Shown: positions 1 to 12,189, counted from the stretch's first letter. The stretch is 64,000 bases of DNA from Cloeon dipterum (GCF_949628265.1 NC_088789.1:26777883-26841882), one strand, 5' to 3'. The notes: a model not told the origin generated them from the sequence alone. Translations and numbers: made by a program.

Positions 1-106
1 TGTTTGCATATTAAAAGGTCAAGTGGCGCTTGCTTCGTTTTTGGCGTCTTTTCCTACACCAGAAAGTTGGAACTCATAAATAAGTATGTGTATAAAGGGT
101 ACTCAC

Positions 107-3100
107 AGAGGACGTTCAACCTGGCAGCCTGGCTCTTCAGGGAAAAGTGGGAGGTGACATTTGTGGCGATGCACGTGAAGTCGCCTGCGTCCTTCTCCCT
201 GTCCACCCTGGTGATGTGCAGGTCGGGGCCCTTTTGGAATCTGCGCGTCGTGTTGGCGAGAACGTGGCTGCCCTGCTGCCAGTAGTATGTGAGGCCGGCG
301 TCGGCGCTAGCCTTGCAACTTAGGGTCACCGACCGCCCTGAAACCACCGAGGTCACTGGCTCGGGGTTAGTCGAGAAGTAGAATTGGTCCTCCTGCCCAA
401 GAACGGGTCCTGGAAAAAAATTGCCGTGAATTATAACCAGATTTTTCCAAAGGGGTGAGTGGCGCTCACTATTTTACTGAAAAAATATTAGAATAAGAAA
501 TAATTATTGGGCCAAAACTTCTTTAAAATTTGAAAATTGAGGATGCCCAATGAGAAATTCCTCAAATTTAAATAGTCAAATGCATTTTCAGCGAAATATC
601 CAGTTTAGTATTTTCATTAGCAAAATTTCGATTACAAATATTTATGAAAATTACTACGTTGGCGCCAATTCAGCAAACTCGCGGGTAATGCTCTCGCGTG
701 CGTGTGCTGAATTTGGATTGTATCGCGCGCGTGTATGCATATGGGCACGTCAGAACAGAGACGCCGTAATAATGCTATCCCTCCCCAGATAAAATAATTC
801 CAGAGTTTATGTGTTTCGATTATGTTTGTCTGCGCTTGCTTGCTGCTGCCGCGACTGATTTAGGGTAATGGGTCTGCTTATGCCAGGGGTGGCTGCTGGA
901 TGCGAGAATCAACCAGCACAGCAACTATACTATACGTACGGCACCCCCTTCGGCAAACTTTCATCTGACTCACGCGCCCTTTAGCCAGGATTAGAACCAT
1001 TTTATTATCGCTTTTGTTCCTACTCGACGAAATTAACTTTTTTCGCTACGCGCCTGTCGCGTTCTATTCCTTCATTCATATGTTTGCCGTGATTAAGGCT
1101 TAATTGAAGATATGGTATGAAGAGACGCACACGAGATTAATTCGGAGAAACGAAACTGCGAGAAGTTTCGTTGGAACTTCAGTCACAATTGGTCTTTACG
1201 GATGATTCATGTAAAATCTGAAACTTTTACAACTTTGAATTGTTTATAGTAAAGAAAAATTCAACATTTTTTTTTCAGCTCGCCATTAAGATGCAAAATG
1301 TATGTGTTGCTAATCTGAAGCATGTGAGCAATTAAAAAGTAACTGCGTTCACTCAAACTCGGAGTAGATTCGCATTGTTAGCGCGATATAATTATCGTGT
1401 ATAGTTGAGTCTCGGCTCATCCCACAAGTGCTCGGCAGCACAATGAGCCCGTTAAAACGCTGTTATCTTAATTGCGAAGTCATCTCCGCCGTCTGCCTGT
1501 CTTGCGTGTGTATATGTACACAAGAACGCATGCAGATTCACTTCTTTTTCTCCTTGTTAGCAGCGAGACAGGAAGAAATTTATCTTGTCTCTCAGACAGG
1601 CGCACACATTTCGCGTCGCCTAACTTCTTTCCTGCTCGATTGCTCTGCACACCCAATTATTTAACCCGAGATGCGAGAGCAGAAGCACACATGTGCGCGG
1701 GCGTTTTTGTGCCAAATAGGCTGTATTTTTTTGGTGACTCGTCAGTTGATTCTTTTAAGTGCTATCTAATAATAACAGCCGAATAGTGTCCAGAGAGAGA
1801 TTTTTTCAGGCCGAAAATAACACGCAATGAAATAATAAAAATATATAGATTAAAAATTAAGGTTTAGAAACTTAGCTAAGTTTTGATTTTCAAGAGTTTG
1901 AATATTGTTTAGATTTTTTTTATCTCTCTTGGTAAAAAAATAGTTTTATTTCGTTGAATTCACCAAAATTGTAAAAGCTCGTAGAGTTCAAAGCCGCCAA
2001 CTGATGGCGCCAGCGTATAATTCCTATAATTTAAGGCACTTCCTGCTGCTGTGCATTCAGCTCTGAAAATTATTTATTTTGGTGAGCTGTTAAATCAAAA
2101 TCTGCCTACCAAATCGCCGTGTAGAAACGCGACTAACAATTTTCTGAAACAAAAAAATTTTCCGACGTTTCTACGGCGATTGGCCGGACTGATTTTTATT
2201 TCCAGCACATCAAAAGAAATCATTTTTAGAGCAGAATGAAATAAGACTTAAAATCGAAAGAAACCGCTGGCGCCAGCATTTGGTGGCTTTCGCAACTGCG
2301 GTGAATATAGCTTCTTTCATTCTTGAGAATAGATTTTTAATCGAGGTTTATTTGGTCTTGCGGAGCCGACTGTGAAATAGGGCGTACAATATTCGCCGAA
2401 ACTTGTCGAAAATAACTAAATAAATCAACGAGGATGAAGTCTTGTTATTCATTTACCTCTTGCGAGGAGCTTCTTTAATTTCTTATTGTAAGCCAATAAA
2501 CCATTGGCAGCATTTAGGTTTTAGTATCGTATGATCTGTGATTTGTTTGGAAAAAAAGCAAGGATGCAGTTATCAGCCGATTTTTGTCTCCCCACACCTC
2601 ATCTAGCAGTCAATTTGATAAACAAGCGGGAAAGCAAACGCTAGCCCCCGTTAAATTTAGATTGATAACAATTTGAGCAGTAAAATTTCATAGCCCCTTT
2701 TGCAGGATGAAATCAAACGAAGTCACATCCCCGTTTTCTAGACGTTCCCTGTCGTATAAGAAACCATTCCCTTGCCCTTCTCCAGCTGAAATCCCTGCAT
2801 GCAAATGCAAATATGGACGCACACACCTGCGGCAGACTGCCTGTTTTAACGGGGAAATAATACATAGGTGCTGCTTCCAAAATACGCAAATTTGAAAGGC
2901 ATGCAGAAGGCCGGCGTGCAAGCGTGCGTACGACTTTTGCGGAGCGCGCACTGCGGCACAGTCTAACCAACCTCGCCGGCTGGTAAACTCTCGGCTACGC
3001 ACACATGGGCGGGTAGTGCACCTCTGGCGGGCTTATTTCGCGTTTCCGGCTCGGGCCGCGTGGCGTAATAATAAATTGAGCGGCGGGCAGATCTCTTGCT

Positions 3101-6100
3101 TTGCTCTCTCCCGCACATTGCTGCTGACGAGATATAGGGAGGGAGGGGGTGTTTTTATGGCAATGTGACTCACTGCTGGCCCGCGTCGGCCGTCCAGCGG
3201 CAAGGGGTGCTTATTTCAGCTACCCCGCTTCTTTTGCATAAGTGCGACGCGCTATACATGAAACTAACTACTTCTTCTCTCGCGCGCGTTGTTTTGTTTG
3301 AATGTGTCCCCACCGCATTCGGTTGTATCTGTTATTAGGGGTGCGCGCGTTTGCGAAATTATTATTTTCAGCACTCGGCCGGAAATGAAATTCACAGGGA
3401 TGCACATTGCGACGCATAATTAGAGCTCATTTGGTTTGCAAACTATATGCGTACGTGCGAGTTTGGGGTTGCTTGTGTGAGTTGGAAACTCTAGATTATC
3501 CACGCCGCGCTGTTAAAAGGACCATTTAGATTCATTTGTAAACCGATCTGCATATTTTCATAAAAGCAGAGAGGTGATTTTCACTGAGTTGAAGAAACTA
3601 TCCGATTTCAGTTTGCTTGTCTACTCCGTTTACCGTCACCGCCGTGGTGGCTTTCGATGACAGATTAGAAGAGACAATCATAAATGGAAATCTACCCTAC
3701 ACCCCTTTTTGCTTCCCACTCGTAAAATGAAAGCTCATTCTATTTGCTCAGTGAATAGTTAACGCCGAGCCGTAAGTAATAATAAAAATTTTAAACTTCA
3801 AAATTCGAAAATTAACTGAATATTGAACGCCTGAACTATACACGTGCCGGCTCAACATTTGTCATCCCTTAAAAACTACCCCCTCAATCCTGTGACAAAG
3901 AGAATTGCCAACTCTTGCCTCAAATCCGCGAGAGGGTGGCTCCTTGTTCTCACCTCTACAGAGCACAGGCTATTCACACGCAAAAAAGCGGAAGCGAGCG
4001 ATGCGTCAAGAACAAAATCGATGGGGCGCATGTTGAAATATATCAGCGAAAGTGAGAAAAAAGGGCGGATACACGTTGGCTGAGTGGGTTATTGTGTAAT
4101 GCCCAAGTGATGATAGCTTCTGCTGGCGTGGCGGTCTTTGTGTATTCAGCGCTGGTGTCTTGGGGGTGGGCGGCCGGGGGTGGCTGGCCGGGGGAGCATC
4201 TTTCTCTCTCTCACACACACACACTCACACACCAGCCAGCAACCGGAGTTCATTTAGTTTGCAGGAGACAAGGGACGAAAACTACATGAATGTCGAGGTA
4301 TATAGACGCTGTACATATATGTATATGTATGTACTGCGCGCACAGCTACAGCAGACTAGGTGAAGAAGATACATTAGCCGCGACACCGCTGCAGAATCAC
4401 AAGTATCCCCCCGCCTGCCGGAATGCCAGCCTCCGCGTGCCCAAAGTAAAAAACGGCCCGAAAGAGGGAGAGGAAGAGGTGGAAATGGAAAATGTGGAAA
4501 AGCCGCCTATGCAGTCGGTATGCGAGATAATTTCAAATTCAAAAAGGGCGCCCGCAAAATTATTTCCAACGCAGTGCGGGTGGCGTAAAGTTTTCGCCTC
4601 TTTTTGGCACGCAGCTCACACAGAAAGAATCTAATTTGAGTTTGCGTGTGGAGAGGGTTGGGACCTTTGCAGTGTTTGAAAATTAATTCCTTATGAGAGA
4701 TATGTGTACCTGCGCTGAATTCAATTTTGCTCAGTCAGAGACTCGTCAAACGTGGTTAGTAGAATGCAGGGGATAAAACTTTTCATATATGGTAAATTTC
4801 TATAGTTGCAACGAGCAATTTTGCTCAAGTTAGTCACGATTCATGTTAAATAAATTTGCTCTTATTCTTCCGTTTTTTTTAAATATTGAAACCAGATATT
4901 TAGGCCCTCCGGTGAAGTGTAGGAAAAATAGAAAAAAAACACGCTCGCGTTGTAAATTACGCTAAAGCGTTATTATACATTCTCATCTACCTCAAAATAG
5001 AACTTTCGAAGTTAAAGTTCAACTAATTGAAGCATTCCAATCAAAATTATGAATGAGAAAGAGGATAGTTTAAATGCAGATCAAAATTCCCTAGTTATAA
5101 ATAATGTGAAATACCAACAATGGTTGGTGGAGTTTTACAAGCGTGTGACCAGACACATGTCACCAATATTTTCTATAGCCTTTCCTGATACTCCACGTGA
5201 ATAATTTAAAAGATTTTTGAAGAAGACTTAAACTGTCAACAATATGAAGACAAACAAAGAATTTCCTGGAGAAACAAGCGGTCTATAGCAGTTTGTGTTG
5301 TTTACACACATGCTCATTGCCCACGGGACGGCTTTATGAGGGCTGATTTACGAGTTGCCCCTTGTCACTGGCTTTTGGTATCGACGAAACACGAGCGTTG
5401 CACCTTCAGGAGAAAAGGTGCTGCCTGTCTTGCTCGCACATGTGCGCCTCCATAAATAAGGAAGCGGGTTCGGTTTGACGTAAAAAACGGTCCCGACCGC
5501 TGAGAAAAAGTGAGAGTTCGCCCTGGCCCAACCTTTTTTCCGTCTGTCACGTCCTTATGAGTTGCGAGGCTGTCTGAATAAGGAAATTTCTTCTTTTTAA
5601 TTAAAAAGCGTTAGACAAGATAAGGGGCTGATTCCTTTCCAGACGAAAGCATCGAATGGGTATTTTATTATTTGCTTGGAGAAGAAACTACTCCTTTGTA
5701 ATTCCCTGTCGGCTGATATTGGCCTAACAGCGTCGACCCTTTCTTATTGTTAAGCACACCTGGTTGCCAATATATTATCAATATATCATATCAGGTGAGA
5801 AAAGCGAGTCTCCAGTTTCACGGTGGGTCCCTGTCGTGCCGGGGGATGACGAGGGACGAGGACAGCATCTCAAGTCGGCGGCCCTTCGGCGAAAATGATG
5901 AAAATCGATACCTCCAAGGAGGCAAAGTAGAATGAGCAAAGGATCATTCGGCAGATAACAAGATTTTTTATAAAGCAGATATGTGTCAACGGCGGCAATC
6001 AAATAAATATCGCTCCGATCGAGATAATTGTGTTTCAGCTGCCGTCCAATATGGGAAAACGTGCCGAGCGACCGAAATTTCTCAAAGCCAATATGTGGGA

Positions 6101-6722
6101 ATAACGGAAAATCCAATTCCTCTCCCTGAGACCTGGGGAAATTCACTTCCAAACAATGATGTCGTTATATATCATCTGCTAAACTTGGCAACCAAGCAAA
6201 ATAAGCCTTTAATCTGTGATTAACTATTACCGACATAAGTGAAGGTGAGTCCTTCTGATACACATCATCAATAACAATGTTCAGTATTGAGACGACAAGT
6301 ATATATAATATTCTGTCGGCGATTTTTGCGTCTCGACTCGTGAACAGCAGGCCAAGCAGACGGGTTTTAAGACGGGTAGGGAGTATTGAATGATGTGGTT
6401 AACTCCGCTCCCCCAACGCTTATTATTAGTGCCGCGCTGTGCAATATGAGCTCGCAAAAAGTTCGCAACCCTTTAAGCGTCGATGAACAGGCAGCAGCAG
6501 AACCAGACTGTCTAACTTACTATAAGTAAATTTAATCGTCTATGTACTTCTAGCGTTAAAAATCATTAAGTCTTAAATATAAATAAAACCAAATTAATTA
6601 AAAAATATATGTTAAATACTGCAGACATGATTGTATAAGAGTAAAAGGAAAATGAAATTTTTTGGTAACTGACCTGAGGCAGTCAGTCCGAGGACGAAGA
6701 GTGCGGTGATTAGATTGGCCAT
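107..6722 (-). CDS. otk: off-track / PTK7-like receptor, first two coding exons (partial)
   Basis: Two exons can be joined. Exon 1 (6722-6674) starts with ATG and encodes the signal peptide MANLITALFVLGLTAS, then has a TCAG|gtcagt donor. Exon 2 (409-107) has a cag acceptor, keeps the frame (phase 1 on both sides) and ends at a CTCT|gtgagt donor, so the gene continues beyond base 1. Exon 2 is one Ig domain with its cysteine pair (TLSCKAS and DFTCIAT), the core Trp (YYWQQG) and a DxGDFxC-type motif. The stretch TTRRFQKGPDLHITRVDREK resembles the first Ig domain of vertebrate PTK7. PTK7/Off-track are catalytically inactive receptor kinases in Wnt/planar polarity and axon guidance; the rest of the protein lies outside the window. 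Another Ig receptor is possible, but the match over the first Ig makes PTK7/Otk the best call. Confidence 0.72.
1990..2290. repeat. diverged foldback (long inverted repeat)
   Basis: The two ends are reverse complements. Bases 1990-2015 pair with 2265-2290 (26 positions, 3 mismatches, centred on the palindrome TGGCGCCA). Inside, 2054-2071 pairs with 2221-2238, and 2109-2129 pairs with 2166-2183 (GCCGT..AGAAACG against CGTTTCTACGGC). The colinear pairing, interrupted by small indels, indicates one arm of roughly 145 bases folded on itself. It may be an old MITE or a hairpin-RNA source. It is transcribed within the otk intron. Confidence 0.6.
4204..4232. repeat. mixed (CT)n(CA)n microsatellite
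   Basis: A simple run of CT repeats passes into CA repeats with one interruption. It lies in otk intron 1. Confidence 0.8.
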
Positions 6723-7449
6723 GCCAAGAGCATGTGGAAGCGCCGGTGCCGAAAAGACTTTCCTCGCCGGCCGCCAGCCTGGTACTCGTGATAATGACAG
6801 GCAGCGTGCCGGCTTTCAGCACAGGAGCAAGATGCTGCGCTCAACGCCGCTCCGCGCCCGCCCCCACCACGACCGACAGACTTCATGGACAACATGAGGG
6901 TGGCCGACCTCAACAGGAACACACGCGCTCCACCTATCGTCACTTAAACACAATAACAACAACACATGAGTAAGACGAGTGTTAGTTCAGGATGGGAACT
7001 ATCTTTCAATTCTTTTCCGATTAATCGTCAAATTTTAAATTTCAAGATTACTTTTGATCTTTTAAATAGATGTAAGAAAAACAGTGGCTTTGTAATTAAT
7101 AAGGTCTCTTTAATTGTGTTACTAGACCAATTCTTATGTTTTCAATATTAAAAGATCACAACTAAAATATTATTTAGTTCATATATCAGAAACGTGCTGC
7201 TTGATCAAAAATAATTTCTTCAAATATATGTTTTGAAAATTATAAAAGATAACATTTTTAATTTCTTTCATGACATACTTTCTATTAATAATAACCAACA
7301 GTCAATTGAATATTGTTCCGGCTAAAGTAACTCCCAAAATCTTCCAACAGCCAAGCATCTGCTTCATTTCATTCATTTGGATTTTCCAACTTCCAACTTA
7401 AGCTTGACAAGTAAGTAAGTAGTGTCCATTTTTGCACCGTATTCATTAT
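6723..7449. other. spacer between otk 5' end and TRAPPC2 3' end
   Basis: The part next to the otk start codon (6723-6950) is GC-richer and is presumably its 5' leader and promoter. On the minus strand an open frame at 6943-6710 overlaps the otk start codon out of frame, so it could act as an upstream ORF if the leader reaches that far. The remainder to 7449 is AT-rich and should hold the TRAPPC2 3' UTR. No canonical AATAAA was found there on the minus strand. Confidence 0.4.
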
Positions 7450-8098
7450 CTAGTTTGTGAGGAATTTCCTGCCATAAAACTGAGCCTTCTTTTCAAATGC
7501 GATGCTTTTGATGGGCGTGTTTTGCTTGTAGAAAGGATTCATTGAGAACTGAAAGATTGAGCGCATATTTTATATGAAAACGGTTAAATAATTATTTCAC
7601 ACACGCACCTTGATGTACGTTTCGTACATTTCCATGAAGAAGTTTTTAATGCCGTCCTCGTTTTTGTTGTCATGGACCACAAGGAATCGAATATTGCTCG
7701 CGGTGACAAAAGCGGACACGAACCACTGGTTGAACTTGTCCACGGCCTTCAGATACATGTTGCTTGTCCGCCACATGTGCTCATCCACCAAGTCGAGGGC
7801 AGCGTTGGCGATGAATTCGATTAGGTGACGATGGTCTTCCTTCTGTAAAGGAGGAGCAGTTTTTAAAACACCAAAAATGATGTAAAAAACAGTTGTAATC
7901 TAAATTATAAATTTTTGCTGTTGAATTTAAATTTAAATGCATAAAGAAAATCAATTTTGGTTGATGGAAAATGCGGAAAATGAAGGAAAAGCAAAAATAT
8001 TTTTATACCTTTGGTTCTTTAGCGCTCGGCATGAACTCCATTTCGAAAATTGGGCTGTCTGTGTGGCAGACAATATAGAAATAGTAACACCCAGACAT
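7450..8098 (-). CDS. TRAPPC2: TRAPP complex subunit 2 (sedlin), complete
   Basis: Three exons, all in phase 0: 8098-8009 (30 codons), 7842-7609 (78 codons) and 7548-7450 (32 codons plus stop). They give 140 residues, the same length as human TRAPPC2. The start [20 protein letters not shown] matches the first strand of the longin-like sedlin fold. The middle exon has [19 protein letters not shown] and WFVSAFVTA, and the last has [12 protein letters not shown]. All three are near-identical to known TRAPPC2. TRAPP is the Rab1-activating tethering complex of ER-Golgi traffic, and TRAPPC2 is a core adaptor subunit. Intron 2 is 60 bases with an in-frame TGA. The gene is head-to-head with the PITP gene at 8414. 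Confidence 0.97.
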
Positions 8099-8413
8099 TG
8101 CAGACAGTTATATGATTAGCTTCTAGCGACTAAATTACAGAAATTCGCATTTTAAGCAATGAAGTCCTGCGTTAAATCGACCACAATCGACGTCCCATTT
8201 GTTTGTAAACTCGATCACCTGATGACAACAGCAAACACAGATGGCGGAGGCAGTCCGCGGGGCGGGGGCGTGGTCTTCATTTGTAAAAGAGCACGAGCTC
8301 ACCTTTTTTGCGTTCGAATCTTTTAGCTCACGCTGCTGCACTAAATTCGTCACTCTGCTGTCTGCTAAACGAGCTTAAAAGGATTTTTCTTCTGCAGGAA
8401 TTATCTCTAGAAC
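8099..8413. promoter_or_regulatory. divergent promoter region, TRAPPC2 / PITPNC1
   Basis: Only 315 bases separate the two divergent start codons, so both 5' leaders and core promoters must lie here unless an upstream exon exists. A GC-box-like tract (cgcggggcgggggcgtgg) lies near 8256-8273. There is no clear TATA box, which fits housekeeping promoters. That the promoter is shared is an inference from spacing. Confidence 0.5.
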
Positions 8414-11400
8414 ATGGTGCTCACGAAGGAGTATCGGATATGCATGCCACTAACCGTGGAGGAGGTGAGCGAAAATGGCAATTACTAATTTTCAGGTTTT
8501 CCACGTTTTCCAGCAAAAATGCGTATGTATGTACAGCGTGAAACCAATTCGCGGAAAAAGTGAGACTTGCTGGCTCATTTAATATTTTAGATTTTGGCTC
8601 ATTTTTTGTTAGTTGTGAATTGAGAAAAATTAATATACATAATAATTATTGTGTTTTTGTCACTTTCACAATTTATTGATATTCATTAAAATTTTCTCTG
8701 TTAAAAATCTGTTAATAAAAGGTATAGCTTTAACCTAATTTAATCACCCTAATTGGTCTCACGTTTATTACGATTATGATTATATTCTAAATGGAGTGTG
8801 CTAATTAAAATAACTAATTAACTTTGAGTGCAGTACAAAGTGGGCCAGCTGTACATGATAGCACGGCACAGCCTGGAGCAGTCGGAAAAAGGCGAAGGGG
8901 TCGAAGTTGTGGAGAATTCTCCCTGCGAGAGTGAGGAGCACGGCAAAGGACAGTTCACTGAAAAGAGAATCCACCTTTCTAGGTATGCCGTGCGTGAGTT
9001 AAAGATTTTGTAAAGAATGGCGTGTCGTATTGAGCGCTGAAACTTATAATAGCGCACTTCAACATTTTATCTGATGAATAAACTGTCAATTCAGCAAACT
9101 GCCTTACTGGGTCCAATCAATGATTCCACGCTTGTTTTACGTCACTGAGAAGGCTTGGAATTACTACCCCTACACGGAAACCGAGTATACCTGCTCGTTT
9201 TTGCCCAAGTTCAACATTTTCATCAAAACTAGATTCGAAGATAATGCGGGGACCTCTGAAAATGTAAGTTACAACTTTTAAAATTGCGATTTTCTTTCTT
9301 ATAAATGAACATGAATATTTCAGTGCCTGGGAGTGTCTGAGGAGGATTTAGCAAACCGTCAAGTAGAGTTCGTAGATATAGCATTTGATGAAGTTGTGGC
9401 CAAACATTACAAAGAGGAAGAGGTAGGAATTGTATTGCTGATATTTTTTGACAAGTCAACTGAACGGATTACTCTTAACAGGACCCAAAATTGTACAAAT
9501 CAGAGAAGACCGGACGAGGTGTTTTGATTGAGGGCTGGAAAGAGCACACAAATCCCATCATGTGCTCGTACAAGCTAGTCAACGCCAGTTTTGAGGTTTG
9601 GGGATTGCAGACTAGAGTCGAAGATTGGATTCACAAGGTGCGTATTCTTTCTGAATTAAAGTTTGAATAATTTTGCTTGAGTGCCGTGGTTTCTATCGTA
9701 TTATTAGGCCCTTAATTATGATCATTTTCATTTTTCTGTTCTCAATTCTCTTGAAAGTTACAGCTCAAAATTTTCGCACAGAAACAATTAGAAATGCTAC
9801 TAAAATACTTAGATTTAGACGCCATGGAAATTAACACATTTTTTTTAAATACTAAATAAATGTACTCAGTAATGTTGCTTGAGGGAGAGGGAGAAATCAA
9901 CAGTAAAGTGTCAAGGATTTTTTCAGTAGAAATTATGACAACCTCATGTGCTTTTGCTTGCATTGGAATCTTGGAAACTACCACAATATAAAACTTTGCA
10001 AAGTAGCTATTATGCTATCCCATGTACAAATTAATGAATAACAGATCTGAAAATCACCAGGAAGAAAAAAATAAAAAAATTAAATCTGTTGCAGAATTCA
10101 GTCGTTTCAAGCTACGTAAAGTAATATCAGACTTTGATTTAAATGTTAAGTTTTGAATTATACTATATGCGACAGCATTTTTTCCTTGATATTGCGGATT
10201 GTGGTCAAAAACTAAAAATAACCCAAGAGCACAATGTTGGAGTCATAAAGGAAGCTGTCCAGTTGAAACAGTGTGCCTTTTTTTAAATAAAAAGAAGCTG
10301 AACAGAAAAATTGCGAAAAATCATTTTTACATTAACTCGAAATGCCATCTAAAAATGAGAAAGAAGCTAAATATTTACAAGGTTGCCATTTAAATTGTTG
10401 AGAAATCGACTGAAACGTTTTTATGATGATTAAGCATTGTCTCCCTAATGCAAAATCACGATTTTTTTTACAATTTCGGGATTTGTTCCTAAAAATTCGC
10501 ACACTATTGGTTATATTGTGACGAGAAGGATCAAAGTCAAGTGATTTTTTTTCAATTTTTCGCGAAATTTGGCAAAATTTTAAATTTAATTGTTTGTCGA
10601 TCCTGATTTGATTATTGCATATTGTAGAGATTTACTAAATTTAACAAACAATTAACTCAAAATAATACAACTTTGCAGTCAACAATGCAAAATATTCTTA
10701 ATTGTTGTCTGCAAAGCTCTACTTAATAACTGTTGTTATCTTTCTTCCCTTTCATACAAAAAATCCGCATTTTGCAATGGAGCAAAAACTGCATTTAAAA
10801 AAATGCAGTGTAGTGGTAAAATACGTTTTTTCCATTTTAACCAGTTTCTTATGGTTATGTTTGTTTGCACCTCAGTTTTCAATTATTTTCTAATTATTTG
10901 CTCATAACCTCGAGTTGAAAAATTGTTGGAGAAATTGAGGCAGCAAATAATGGCAATTTAAAAGAAAAATTTCTGCACAGTAGAGTAAATTTTGGCCACT
11001 CCAACCGCAAATTTTAGGGTTTCACAGAGCAAATATGGAATAAAAATTAAATTCATTTCTTGCAAAATATATTGAGTTGTAAAAACCGTTTAAAATCAGT
11101 GGTGAAAAAACGGGGTGGTACGCAAATAATGCAACCCTGAATGGAGCAAAACTCAGAGAAAATATTTTCCCATCCTAACTCCTTAAGTGCAGTTTTAAGG
11201 GCATAAAAAATGAGAAATAAAGATAATTTTTGATAATACGCGGTTGATCATCATCACATGAATTAGTTCCTCGTTTTGCCACAGTGTATCTTTCAGCTTG
11301 CAATCGCCTTTGCGCTCTGGTATAAAAATATGGGCCTGTCCGGGATTTGAACCCGGGACCTCCTGCACCCAAAGCAGGAATCATACCCCTAGACCAACAG

Positions 11401-11800
11401 GCCGATATTGTCAGCCACTACAGCAATGAGTAATAATCGTTCGTTCGTCGTTACTTGCAGGCGATCCGAGATATTTTGCTGCTCGGCCATCGGCAGGCGT
11501 TTGCGTGGATGGACGAGTGGCACGGAATGAGCCTCGATGACGTGCGCGAGTATGAGAAGAAGGTCCAGGAGGAGACCAATACTAAGGTTTGTAATCCTTC
11601 AAATTGAATGGGTGATTTTTTAAATTTGTCCCAAACAGGTTTTGCAAGATCTCGGATTGATAGAAGCTGCCGCAGTAAAGGCTGCTGGAGAAGAAGAGGA
11701 CGATGGGGAACCAAGTAAAGAAGGAGCCATTGTGGCAAAGGAGGGGGAAGCCACATCTCCAACTCCAAACTCGCAAAAATCTTGGTTTTCGTGGTACTAG
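8414..11800 (+). CDS. PITPNC1: class II phosphatidylinositol transfer protein, PITPNC1 / rdgB-beta type, complete
   Basis: Seven exons join in frame: 8414-8464, 8834-8982, 9095-9263, 9324-9422, 9482-9637, 11461-11586 and 11639-11800. They give 303 residues. The start MVLTKEYRICMPLTVEE, then GEGVEVVEN, TEKAWNYYPYTETEYTCSFL, EKTGRG, PIMCSYKLVNASFEVWGLQ and GHRQAFAWMDEW, follow human PITPNC1 closely. The tract ICMPLT..EYKVGQLYMI separates it from class I PITPs. The family moves phosphatidylinositol (and phosphatidic acid in this subgroup) between membranes from the cytosol. The acidic tail coded by the last exon ends in SWFSWY. It is not alignable to the vertebrate tail, which carries 14-3-3 sites. 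Intron 5 (1.8 kb) is far longer than the others and carries a tRNA gene and a repeat copy. Tandem poly(A) signals follow at 12169-12178. Confidence 0.95.
10379..10740 (+). repeat. dispersed repeat family, copy R1
   Basis: This stretch shares ordered blocks with 30818-31115: AAGCATTGTCT, then TGCAAAAT(C/T)ACGATTT, AAAATTCGCAC, ATTGG.TA.AT and GGATCAAA, then a tail with AATGCAAAAT, TTAATTGTTG and GCTCTACTT. By eye most positions agree, with many small indels, so the copies are old. No protein is encoded. It lies inside PITPNC1 intron 5. Confidence 0.6.
11332..11403 (-). tRNA. tRNA-Pro (anticodon TGG)
   Basis: The 72 bases fold as a standard tRNA. The acceptor stem GGCCTGT pairs with ACAGGCC, followed by discriminator C. 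The D arm contains the A box GGTCTAGGGGT. The anticodon stem CCTGC/GCAGG has loop TTTGGGT, so the anticodon is TGG. The T stem CCGGG/CCCGG has loop TTCAAAT (B box GGTTCAAATCC). CCA is not encoded, as expected for a eukaryotic gene. A run of five T on the transcribed strand (forward 11324-11328) provides the Pol III terminator. The gene lies antisense inside intron 5 of PITPNC1. Confidence 0.97.
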
Positions 11801-12168
11801 AGTTTCAAAATCTGATATGTTGCGTTAGGCAAATTGAATTGACTGTTAGATGAGACAGTGTGTAATGATCTTCTCACATTAAGACTGCCCAGCCATAGGC
11901 ATATTGTGGCTACTTCAAATGCACTTTAATGGTCGGCATTTAAAAGATAATCAAAGTGGCTCAACAAACGTTTTTCCTTTGTTACCGCGGCCACCGTTGT
12001 GAAAATCTTTTACGTACTTTACAAAATCTCGGTTGTTATTAGACGCGCGCATTTTGTGCCAAGTATTTTAATTTATTTTGTTCCTGTTGATGTTATCCTG
12101 TTGCCAAATTTGTTAACCTTGCCATGCATTGATTCCTGGAGAGCACGCTGTGTAAGTCAATTATACAG

Positions 12169-12178
12169 AATAAATAAA
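12169..12178 (+). terminator. poly(A) signal of PITPNC1
   Basis: Two overlapping AATAAA hexamers lie about 370 bases after the PITPNC1 stop codon. They are the first canonical signals downstream, so a 3' UTR of about 0.4 kb is likely. Confidence 0.6.
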
Positions 12179-12189
12179 GCAATTAGCCG

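Larger units (their letters stand above)
410..6673 (-). other. intron 1 of the otk-like gene (6.3 kb)
   Basis: The interval between the signal-peptide exon and the first Ig exon contains no open frame that looks coding on either strand. It is AT-rich with CG-richer islands (about 2900-3350) and holds an old foldback element at 1990-2290 and a mixed (CT)/(CA) tract near 4204. Long first introns in such receptor genes often carry enhancers, but I see no specific site that proves it. Confidence 0.6.
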
